In this document: piece after piece, positions 47,891-58,394 of the stretch
Layout of the letters: each line of letters begins with the position of its first letter
Numbering within the stretch: position 1 is the first letter of the stretch
From: Icerya purchasi
Lineage: Eukaryota; Arthropoda; Insecta; Hemiptera; Monophlebidae
Assembly (NCBI GenBank): GCA_039619475.1
Contig: CM077115.1
Coordinates: 184,046,106 to 184,110,105 of the forward strand
Length of the DNA stretch: 64,000 nt
Reading direction: 5' to 3'
Notes under the pieces: generated by a model
What the model saw: only the letters and a program-made list of their open reading frames with translations
Told to the model about the DNA's origin: nothing
The model's database searches: none
Made by a program: the position numbers and the translations under genes

Positions 47891-50084
47891 TTCTTGACGA
47901 CAACAACGGTAACTCGGTATGAAATAATAAAAAAAAATTGTAAATAATCGAAAACCATTATAACGATATAAAAACAAACAACAGTATACTCTACCTTTGG
48001 CTATCGCACTAGGATAATATCAAGGAGCGATCGACTAAAATTACGATACGATTTAAGTGTAGAACACTTTCGATCGACTGCAGTGAAGAAAGTTTTCCAA
48101 TGATGCAACGGCCGTGTGGAAATCAAAAATGAATTTACCGTCTCGTCTCCTATTAGGCTAAAAGCTAGAATAAGTTTAAAATACCGTTCTGCTCTAGATA
48201 TTTCCATAACCTACAACTCAACCCTCAATGTCAGATGACCGACATCGATATTTTAAACCAGAAGTCAAAAGGTATTTACTTTATTACCCTTCGTAGAACA
48301 AGTGAAACAAAATAAACAAATTACTTGTAAGCTGTAATTGAAAAAACGGTAGGTTTGTTTTCCGAATTGCGCGTAGTGTCATTTGCTATGTCTACTTTAT
48401 TTTTATCGGAGGAAAAAGAAATTCAGTTACAAGAAGAAAAAAAATCATCGAATAAGTAATTGATCAGAAATCATTTTTGCAATTAAACTAAAATACTGTT
48501 ATTTATAAACATGAAATATTTCCCTGAAGTAAAATATATCAGATATACACACTCGTATGTACGCAATGCGATGGCGGCATTTCGTTTCATTTGTTACCCT
48601 CATAGAATTAACATACTTCTTTTTTTATGTACTTAAAATACAAATTCATGTTAAAAGCATTGCCTGCATGCTGTACAAGAATTCTGATAAAATTGCTGCA
48701 CGTTGTGATGAGAAGGGAGTCAATAATACGAACTTGCAATTTCAAACTGTCGAATCCAGAGATAGAAGAAGAAAAAGTAATCTATTCACGCGTGCAGTGC
48801 AAACGTGCACAATCATTATATGCATAGTGTGTTCGTATATATATATATGCGCGCGCGTGTGTGTGTGTATGTGCGTGATAGTGGTGGGGGGATAACTGAA
48901 AAAAATAATAATTGATTTACCGAATTTCCTGTCATTTGCATAAAATATTTAACTGTAAACCCTAGCGTTTAAATCAATTTGGTTAACTTGAAAAACACAG
49001 CCAACGGAAAGGTGTTTTTTCTCACTAAAAACGCTAAATTTTTTAATAAAATGTAAATTACAATAATTTAAACAACTATTTCTGGAGGTCTAAAATTGGT
49101 TAACATGTATATCATTCGAGATCTTTCTATTAAATTACCCTCGTGTTAGGTGAATTTGTTACATTGCAATAATGTTTAAAAATTCAAATGGAACAGTTCA
49201 GACTAATCTGCAATATATTGCCTACATCCGGACATTATTTGTTTTTTTTTTGGCCCCGAAAAATACAGTTTACTTGGCTAGCAAGCTACACCATGATTAG
49301 ATATGAAAAATTACCTGAGATAGAAAAATAAGGAATGGAAGGCAAGACATTACAGTTCTCAGGCCACTGTCGAAATTCATTGCTTCTAAAAAGTTATAAG
49401 TTCCTGTCTTCATGCGCGTAACATAGAACTGTCCGATGTAATTTGTTAATTTTTGAATTCATCGAAAGATTGGTTTTTTCCTTCCACATGTAGAACTGAC
49501 CAATTTATCGAAGGATGGAAAAATTAAAAAAAAAAAAAAAAACGTTTGTAATCGGTTCTAAGTAAAATTGTCTTCGCAGATGTCATAAATGTACACAATT
49601 AGTTGAAGAACGGCTGATATAAACGCAGGCAAGTACTTGCAGGTACATGTAAATAAGTTTGAAATGAATTTTAGTATCAACAGGAGACGGTTCAATCTAC
49701 ATTGAATTGAAGATGGAATCTGCGTGAACCATAACATTTTATTCGTCTCTTTCGCTGAAATATCCGATTCGTAGCTGGACAGAAGAGTAATCTGCTTCAA
49801 ATTTTTCTTCTTTTTCTACGAAGTGATATAGTTTAAAAGCTAAAGCTTTCTCGTTTAACACATCGCTCGTGGTGCTATCAACAAAGTTGCATGTTTGTTT
49901 CTTCGCATTAGTGTAAAAATACATCGACTTATCGAGCAGTGTAAAATTTAACTATATTCATTCATAAAACAAACGGAATCAAATTACATGTTTAATTTTC
50001 ACTGTTCTTAGATTCAGTAGAAATTACAACTGAAACCTAATTATCTAATAATTATGATTTTTTTTATATACATATAAACTGTGC
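47891..50084. other. No gene seen
   Basis: AT-rich DNA. A TA/GC/GT microsatellite lies at about 48838-48875. Frames at 48.5-48.9 kb run through the microsatellite and lack motifs. Confidence 0.45.
48838..48875. repeat. TA/CG/TG compound microsatellite
   Basis: Alternating purine-pyrimidine tract TATATATATATGCGCGCG followed by TGTGTG units; potential Z-DNA-type sequence. Confidence 0.85.
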
Positions 50085-50343
50085 CCCTTGACCCCTCTTG
50101 CTTATATTTCTGTCTCTCTTTCTCTTTTATACTTTGTATAAAATGATCAAAATTTACAACGTAATCCTAAATCGGTCCATATGAATATAATAACGTAATC
50201 ACAAAAATCCTATAAAATATAACAAATGTTACGTAAAATTGGGACATTTTTTTGGAACATTTTTCGTTACATAAAATTGAGACCTTTTTTCTAATGGGGG
50301 TACCCTAAGAATTACGTTGTAATTAATATATATATATATATGT
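50085..50343 (-). repeat. Dispersed repeat family 'TA-adjacent', copy 2
   Basis: Reverse complement of the family at 14141-14320, longer by about 80 nt. On the minus strand it starts after a TATATATATAT tract with TTAATTACAACGTAATTC, and holds a duplicated AATTTTAYGTAAC block and internal TTACAACGTAAT and ATTACGTTAT motifs. Function and class are unknown. Confidence 0.7.
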
Positions 50344-50441
50344 AATAGGAATTCATTAAGACCGTAAATTTGAAATAAGTGTCTTAAGGGAAAAAGAAGA
50401 AATTAAGACAGCAACTCAAACATATTCTTATTTAATTTGTA

Positions 50442-51607
50442 AATAAAATGATAGTTTAAAAAACTAAAAACAGATGCTTTGTATGTAAGATGCGCTAAAA
50501 AGACTTAATTTAATTTAAATTTTTTTATAATATTAACCTAAAAGTGAAGAGGTGGACATTAATAATTAATTTTAATTCACGATAAAATGTTTTTTACAAT
50601 ATTAACATAAGATTGCAGGGTTGGACAGAAATAATTAATTTCAATTCAAAATAAAGCATACGGTGATTTTATCAGTAATCATGCAGTTTCTCAACAAATG
50701 TAAATAATATAAAACCACCCCATGCTTTATTTTGAATTAAAATTAATTCTTAATGCCCACTTCTTCACTCTTATGTTAATATTGTAAAAGAATTTATTTT
50801 TTATTGTGAACTCTAATTAATTATTAATGTCCACCTCTTCACTCTTAGGATAGTATTGTAAAAAAATTTAAATTAAATTAAGGCTTTTTAGCTCATCTTA
50901 CATATAAAGTACAAGTATAATCGAAGGATCATATTTGTTTATAATTATTTTCTGCGTTTAACCAAAGCTATACACTTACACTATTCCGTTGTATCTACCC
51001 TTTTCGTAAATTTAACAGTAGAATATAGCAATCTATCTATAAAGTCCGGTTGCCTTTCTGGTTTTTATTAAAGTGAAAACATGCGATTAGCAATCTAAAT
51101 CTATTTTCACCTAATTCGCGACGTCCGAATGATTTGAAATTTTTACCAATTTGCCAGAACCCGATGACAATATGCAATATTATGCAGAAAAGAAAAAAAA
51201 ACTACACCCACAAATAAACTAAAAAAATGCAAACATATGTATAAACGGAATAATTTTTATTTCCCGCGAAAACACGGCGGTTTGACGAAAGCATCCTCAG
51301 CCGGTCGCATTATGTTTCCCGATACGATGCGACGACTTGGAGAAAAAGACTGGTCTACAGACCCGTTGCTTTCGTTGAGCCGCCACCGGCTGAGGATGCT
51401 TCCATTAAACCGCTGTGTTTTCGCGGGAAATGAAAATCATTCCGTTCATACATATATTTACATTATTTTGGTTTATTTGTGGGTGTAGGTGTTTTTTTTT
51501 ATGCATAATATTGTATATTGTCATCGGGTTCTGACAATTGGTAAACATTTCAAATCATTCGGACGTCGGGAGTGGATGAAAAATGGATTCCAAAATTCCA
51601 TTACAAA
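50442..51607 (+). repeat. Compound fold-back repeat, copy A
   Basis: Homologous in the same orientation to 54189-55132. In order it contains a fold-back MITE (about 50442-50905) whose left terminus reads ATAGTTTAAAAAACTAAAAA; a linker with AAAGTCCGGTTGCCTTTCTGG (about 51040-51060); and a second fold-back (51119-51568) ending before TCCATTACAAACC. The right terminus of the first MITE is decayed here. Short open frames inside, such as 51237-51488, follow from the palindrome and are not proteins. Confidence 0.8.
51119..51568. repeat. Long fold-back (inverted repeat) element
   Basis: The left arm 51119-51304 is the approximate reverse complement of the right arm 51386-51568, from CGACGTCCGAATGATTTGAA outward to GCATCCTCAGCCGG at the loop. 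The arms are about 185 bp and the loop about 80 nt. A transcript or single strand could form a long hairpin. Outer flanks show no clear TSD. Confidence 0.85.
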
Positions 51608-54188
51608 CCAGCGAAGCTAATATAAAGCATATAAAAAAAAACTCTTATACAATGTTCTCGTATGACAGTGTATACCCTCTATTTTCCTTTTGTTTTAAAT
51701 GAAACGATTTGATCATTTACAAAGTTACAATTAACATTAAATTCTAGCATAATCTGTTGTTTTGTTTTTTTTTGTAACACTCACATTTATAAATGTTTTT
51801 TTTTTCTTCTTTATTTAGATTCGTTAACTATGAGCATTTATCCCGCGTAACAACTTATGTCACAACTGTATGCATTTTTAATGCGTGGCCAGCGGGATTT
51901 AAGCCGAGTTCCACTCCAATGAATCGCGACGTTTTTTACGCTATCGATTACACAGGTAACATCGTAATAATATTCGGATTTAAATACTGCACTCGAGAAA
52001 TTAGCGAGTTATTGCTCTTTTTTCGGGAGCTTTCGTAAAGCTACTGCGCTTGGCTACCAAATTGGAGGTTGTTCAAAACACGTCTGGTTGCGCACTCAGG
52101 TCACTCACAGGTAAGTATCTGAAATTGAATATTGCATATACCACAGAAATCGGAAAAAATTTAGGGGCGGAGAAAATGGATCTGTCCTTCAGATCCGTCC
52201 GGCTTAGTGTAATAAGTTTAACTTCGCGATCACCTACACATCGCCAAGGATATCCAGTTTATTTCTAATATTCATTAAATTATGTAGTTCGTACACTAAT
52301 TCTGAGTTACTGCGCAATGCGCAGCTACAAATATTACCAGACACACGAAGATACTCTAGGATTTATAGGAGAACATGAGGTTTCTTGCGAAAGAGACAGG
52401 TCAACAGATCATATTTTTCAATAAATGCATTCTTTCTCGCGAGTGAAGTCAGAAAAATTGGCGTTAAAGTATGCAAATTCATGGTACAAGACAAGCCTAC
52501 TTTAGGGGGGAAGATTTTCGTATATATTTTCCACTAAGCTATGAATTTTATACGGTCAACGCGATACATATTCCCAATGGGTATTAGTTTGTGTAGAACA
52601 AAATTCACCGTAAAATTTAATCAACGCTCCTTTTTCGATAATACGTGTCTATAGGCAGATTAGGAAATTGCTTCAAAGTTGTAATTCTGGGTGGTTTTTG
52701 TTTATTTTTGTACGTTTCCAAAGTCAGCTTTCATACAAAACCGGTTCTGGTTTTGAAACTTCTATCTTACTCTTCCTTTCTAAAGCGAAACGGGTGAAAT
52801 TTAAATTATAAACGAGAACAGAAAGGTTCCAGCGAAAAAAGGGACTAATACGTAACGATGAGAATTTCATAACGTTGCTGGCCGCAATGCAGACGCGCGT
52901 GTAATTACAATTTCCGGAATCGATTAGCAAACACGGACGTTACGATGTCAACGCGTTATTGCGCTTCTGAAATAATAACGTCCTGTCAATAAACTTAATC
53001 GAGTGCGAGTCTGAGATTCTGGATCATTTGCGACCATTCTCGATAAACCTTGTCCGGAGAAAAAGATAAGATGTATAGTCGACGGAGTGACGGTTTTCTT
53101 CAGATGAAACGCAATTAAGTGAACGATGTACAGGGGAGCACACCTTGTTCTTCTTATTAGCTAATTAGGATATGACCTTATTTGCTAAAAACGGAACTGC
53201 AGAGCTGCTCTTCCGCTAAATCCAGCTTTGAAGATGAACGCTTATTCGCCCTAGTTTACCGATTTGTTGACTGATTGATAATAACTGTTTTACTGATAAG
53301 AATGCAAAAGAAAAAAAAACTAACACGAATTCGACAAATTGTACGACAGCTGCATTTTTAGTATGTGCAGTTAAAAAAAAAAAAAATATACATGTATATA
53401 TATATGTATATATATGCGAAATTTCTCTGCAAAGAAAGACCGGATTACGTTTCCTAAGAAATATGAATTAACTTCTTATACGGTGTAATTTTAGTGTATC
53501 TTATTTTGTTTTTATTTATTTACATTCTTCGAAACAAATAAAAATATAACGTAAAAGTAGCATTCCGATCGGGAAAAAATGATTTATCGTAAAAATTTGC
53601 TTAACAAGGTAATTAAAAAAAGGTTTATAATAAAGTAATCTCATCCTTATTAAAACATTTTTGCAAATAACCCGCGTGTCGTGAAAAGAAACGAAAACAA
53701 AATGTCATTCTTACGATCATTATTTTCTGGTTTTTCGCGAATTAATTCATCGCCAATTTGTAGAGTTCCTTAGAAATGATGTTATATTAAGAATCGACCC
53801 GCGAATTTCAAAATTTGAATGAATGCTTTGACATGCACCATTTCGTCAAATAATTTTGACGGATTGAACCGCTTTACTTCGTAAAAAAATTCAGTCGACA
53901 TTTTAAATTAATTTAAAATTTAATTATGCGTTTAAATGGGATATGTCGCATAAATTAAAATTTTTTCTTTTTTATTAAGAATATTGGAGCGGAGGAGATT
54001 GCTAAAGGCGAATTTCTCAAATAAAAAGAAATCTTTGTTCTTTTTCTTCCGTGAATCCGCATATTGTACATGCCGTTCGATTGTGTCGTCTGGTGCGTAT
54101 TTAATAAACATTTCCCCACCGCGCAATTCACGAGGTAATGGTATTATCGGAAATCTTACCAAGATTATATTCGCTGATTTCTACTTAT
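51608..54188. other. No gene seen, spacer between compound repeats
   Basis: About 2.6 kb with short, unsupported frames and a TA/TG microsatellite near 53386-53416. No gag, pol or transposase motif was found, so I cannot show that the flanking repeats are LTRs of one element. Confidence 0.45.
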
Positions 54189-55132
54189 AATAAAATTATA
54201 GTTTAAAAAACTAAAAACACATACTTTTTATATGTAAGATGCGCTAAAAAACGTAAAATAATTTAAATTCACTATAAAATGTTTTTCAACAATATTACCA
54301 TAAGAGTGCAGAAGTGAACATAAATAATTTCAATTCAAAATAAAGCATCGGGTGGTTTTATATCATTTACATTTATTGAGAGACTGCATGATTACTGATA
54401 AAATCACCGCGTGCTTTATTTTGAATCGAAACTAATTATTCCACCCTGCAATCATATGTTAATATTGTAAAAGAATTTCAATTATTTTATCCTTTTTTTA
54501 GCTCATCTTACACATGATGCATCTGTTTTTAGTTTTTTAAACTATAATTTAATTTTTAATTTTCTAGTCGTGAAGGAGAAATACGACAGAAGATCCATAT
54601 TTGATTATAATTATTAACTAAAGCTCAACTTAATTCCGTTGCATCTACCCTTTCCGTAAATTCAACAGTACAATACAGCAATCTATCTTTAAAGTCCGGT
54701 TGTCTTTCTGGTCTTTATTAAAGAAAAAACATGCGATTTTAGTTTTTTATACAATTATCGTATTTTTCAGATTGTATTAAAAGCATATGAAAGTTTAGGA
54801 CAACTTCCGTTGCTTCCGTCAAGCCGCCACATAGTGGCAGGAAGCATAACGAGACTGGTTACAGTCTTTTTTTCCAAGCCGCCGCATCGTATCGGAAAAT
54901 ATAATGGGACCGGCTGAGGATGCTTCCGTCAAACCGCTGTGTTTTCGTGGGAAATAAAAATTATTCCGTTTATACATGTATTTACATTTTTTTGGTTTAT
55001 TTGTGGGTGTAGGTGTTTTTTTTTATGCATAATATTGCATATTGTCATCGAGTTCTGACAATTGGTAAAAATTTCAAATCATTCGGACGTCGAGAAGTGG
55101 ATGAAAAACGGATTCTAAAATTCCATTACAAA
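54189..55132 (+). repeat. Compound fold-back repeat, copy B
   Basis: Direct-orientation paralog of 50442-51607. The first fold-back MITE is intact here (54193-54550). The linker with AAAGTCCGGTTGTCTTTCTGG and the right arm of the second fold-back (about 54910-55100) are kept, but the second fold-back's left arm is missing and replaced by about 60 nt of other sequence. Confidence 0.8.
54193..54550. mobile_element. Fold-back MITE with perfect 27-bp terminal inverted repeats
   Basis: The termini 54193-54219 and 54524-54550 are exact reverse complements over 27 bp (outer part AAATTATAGTTTAAAAAACT). Each terminus holds a smaller internal palindrome (AGTTTAAAAAACT). Pairing continues inwards imperfectly (TGTAAGATG near 54228 with CATCTTACA near 54504) to a centre near 54370, so nearly the whole 358 bp can fold back. 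There is no coding capacity. The superfamily is unknown because a TSD could not be fixed in AT-rich flanks. Confidence 0.8.
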
Positions 55133-55612
55133 CTTACAAAGTTACATATAACATGTAATATAATAAATTTCATTATATACTTTTTCAACCTAACTTTTAG
55201 TATTTTTCATTTCTTTCATTATACCTTTATATTTATATAATAACTCACTTTTTATTTCCCCCCATACAGATTAAAAATTTTAATCAATTAATTTATATTT
55301 ATTCAGTTTACCTTCAGACTAGGTTATTTTTTTGCTATTTCCGTCATCGTTTAGATGAACTTTAGAAATCATGGTTTCCTATAGAATATTAAAGCTTTTT
55401 AGAATAATCAGCCTTCGAAGTTAATGGAAATGGATTTTCCTACAAACCGCTTAAATGTTCGAGTTTCTTTTTTTTTGGATTTCTGAAAAAGACATGCCCA
55501 CAAAGAAAGAAACGCACAGATCTTTCATGCTCCGGCGACAATAATCATAATAATAATAACAGGAATAGTAATAATAAACTGCATACGGAATAACGATAAA
55601 ATTTTAAAAAAT
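55133..55612. other. No gene seen
   Basis: AT-rich DNA without motifs. Confidence 0.4.
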
Positions 55613-55760
55613 GTTTTTTTTTTTTTAAATGGGCTCGATGTCAGCACTGACCCAACTACATGAGCTTATATCACCTTCTCAGATCCTGAGGCGATCGGAG
55701 ATAGAGAGTATAAAGGAAAGAAGGAGGGGAATAACGGCCAGAGATAGGAAGGAAAGGATA
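55613..55760 (-). mobile_element. Retroposon 3' end with poly-A, minus strand
   Basis: On the minus strand a GC-richer sequence with TTGGGTCAGTGCTGACATCG ends in AGCCCATTT and then a poly-A of about 13 nt (T run near 55614-55626). The abrupt shift from GC-richer sequence to poly-A suggests a retroposon end. No coding region was recognised upstream, so the family is unknown. Confidence 0.4.
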
Positions 55761-56419
55761 AAGGAAGCATACAGTTATAATTATTAAGTATTTTATTCCA
55801 TTATTGGGGTACCAGCCGGCCAGAAAGTAACAAATAACTAGAGTAAGCTTAATTAATTTAACAGTTTCAAAATTCTGTAATCAACTACCGGTATTGTTAT
55901 ATTTAAGTAAATTTAGAAGTACGTGAACGTTTGTACGTAAATATATGAGTATGTTTGTGTTTCCGTTATGTTGCAGTAATGGATATAAGTCAGTGAAGAG
56001 CGTGTATATGTTTTAAAGTCGGTATTAAATAATAACAATCCCTACAATTCGCGTAAGTGTGCGCATATGATTGTAGTTATAATCGTAATTTCATATAAAT
56101 TGTAAATGTTTTCACAAATAAATTGAATTGAAATTGAATAAGATTCCAGAGTAACAACATAAGACATTTCAATAAAAAAACATTCAAATAAAATATAAAC
56201 AAATCTGCCTTATGTTTGAAGAGAAAAATCAGAAGGCTAATTCGGTATAACAAAGAAAACTGTAGCATCTTGGCAGAATAGCATTATTTATTAAATTGTA
56301 AAAGGCAATCGCTAACCTTTACTTTTGAAAACTCCGGATAAAGAAAAAAATTTTAAGGATAATATCCCTTAAACGTAACAAAATCCCAACAATGAAAGAT
56401 ACGATAATGGTGGACGAAA

Positions 56420-57830
56420 CAAATTAGTTGAAATTATTAGAAATATTTCGGGAGGCAAAGATAATTTTACTCATAAGATCGGACAATAGCGCACTGATTC
56501 ATCTCTCTCTCTTATCGGTTATATACAAAATACTCTCGAAGACATTATAAACTAGATCAAACAGCTGGATTGGCAAATTGGTGAGTATCAGTGAGGATTC
56601 AGGAAACATACTTTACGCGTCAAACAGATTTTCAGTCTCAAGTCACGAATGCTGTATTTTTTAAAAAAAAAGGATCAAAAAGGTGATGTAATAATCTTTG
56701 TAAATTTCAAGAAGGCGTATGATAGAACGGTGTGCTATTCAACGTACTCGGGAAATTTGCCCGGGATGAAAAAAAGCACCGGTTTAATCAGAAAGACATT
56801 AACGGAGTAAAAGTGAAATTTAGAGCTGAAATATCTGAACAATTTGAAATAAAAAGAGGGGTCGGATATGGTGCTGTTACTCTTCAACTGTATATTTGAA
56901 GAAAAAAAAATGAACAAAGAAAAGCAACGAATGAAAAAATAAACATTACTCAAAAAATTATTAGACTAGAATACAAAGAAGAATACTTTATTCGGAGATT
57001 GCTTAGCTTTTGCAGGCAATCGGGCAATTATTTCGGAATCTATGTAGACAGTAAAATAGCAGATAGAGTTATTAAAGAAACAAGCGGATAAAGCTGGATT
57101 ACAAATAATTTCAAACACACGAAATAAATGAAAACTGATTTTGGTCAAGTTCAAACAGTGAATAAATGTAAATATCTGGGAGAACTAGTAAAGCAAAATA
57201 CGTCAGAGAAGGAAGCAATGAAATACCGAACCAATCGAAAGCTTTAGATTACATGACAAACTGCGACTCTACAGTAATCAGACCAGAAACCTTGCATGCA
57301 GCTGAGGGCCTATTAATGAACGGAAAAGGGCTAAATAAGTAACTTGAAAGCGTGGAAAGAAAAATATTAAAAAGAATATTAGAACCAGTAGCATAAGAAG
57401 AACGGCGTAAAAAGCGTAATAACCAGGAAATCGGGATGGTTAGAAAAAGAAAAATTAGATTCTACGGCTGTATACAAAAAATGGAGCCTGGCAGATTCCT
57501 AGGAAGACTGTTTAATTAGGTACGGAAATCTAAAAAGAACGATATAAAAGTACCGAATTTTACGTCTGAAAATGTGGAGCGGCGAATATAGCACTAAAAT
57601 GCGAAAATGTAAGATTTCACAGGATTCGCGGAAAAACTGAAAAAAGGAATTGGTACCGTACAGACCGAAAAAGGACAAAAAAGAGGAACAGGAAGGCCAA
57701 TAATATAATTCTCAATAATGATACGCTTCGACATACTGAAAATTTCCCCTCTGACAAAACCAATGGAGAGACTTTCGCAATATACCAACCATATAAAATA
57801 TACTTGCATGAGCAACCGTGTTATCTACTT
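56420..57830 (+). pseudogene. Highly degenerate LINE reverse transcriptase (RTE-like)
   Basis: Pieces in order on + include HLSLLSVIYKILSKTL (compare ISLLPTxYKILSKIL), SEDSG then the GFRK-like piece near 56593, RQTDFQSQV-type sequence near 56620, VIIFVNFKKAYDR (RT motif A, with the first catalytic Asp replaced by Asn), a degenerate G-x-G-x-x-L block near 56860, KYLGELVKQN (near 57170; compare KYLG), VIRPETLHAAE (near 57277), LESVERKILKRILEP (near 57350) and KIRFYGCI (near 57450). The order matches the RT and C-terminal parts of RTE/CR1-type LINEs. Many stops and shifts show an old copy. Ends are not defined. Confidence 0.65.
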
Positions 57831-58169
57831 GCTTATTTACCAATGAGTTCCTGCAACAAATTCTCAGAAAAACTAGTGTCAGCCTGATGACGTTATAATT
57901 TATAAAATGGAATACCTTTCCGTGTCGATTTCACGTTAGATTTCACGAACGTTGTGCTCTATTATTCGAGACACGTTCTTCGTATAGATATATAGACAAA
58001 AATTATACGCACGAAAATTTAGAACCTGTTTTCAGGTGTAGGGGATATACTGAAGAAAAAAGACTATCTCCGGACCAGCAAAGACAAAAACTACTATTAT
58101 ATATTGTAACGAACCAAATGGGGGGCTGGGTCTTTTAATTTAAATATTATATTAAAAAGAGATATAAAA
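57831..58169. other. No gene seen
   Basis: AT-rich DNA; a short GC island ATGGGGGGCTGGGTC near 58120 has no recognised context. Confidence 0.4.
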
Positions 58170-58248
58170 ATAATAGTAATAATAGTAATAATAGTAATAA
58201 TAGTAATAATAGTAATAATAGTAATAATAGTAATAATAGTAATAATAA
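58170..58248. repeat. 9-bp tandem repeat (AATAATAGT)n
   Basis: About nine uninterrupted copies of AATAATAGT, ending in AATAATAATT. Confidence 0.9.
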
Positions 58249-58322
58249 TTAACAAATTAATTCGAAGAGGGAAAATAAAGAATTGTGAACAGTTTGCGTG
58301 TGTATTTTAAGTTAGGTTAACG

Positions 58323-58329
58323 ATATATG

Positions 58330-58391
<62 letters not shown>
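58323..58391. repeat. (AT)n microsatellite
   Basis: Long TA-alternating tract with a few ATAC/TATG interruptions. Confidence 0.85.

Positions 58392-58394
<3 letters not shown>

Noticed and set aside
51237..51488. 83-codon open frame on +
   Set aside because: It runs through both arms and the loop of a fold-back repeat, so the frame follows from the palindrome and not from a gene.
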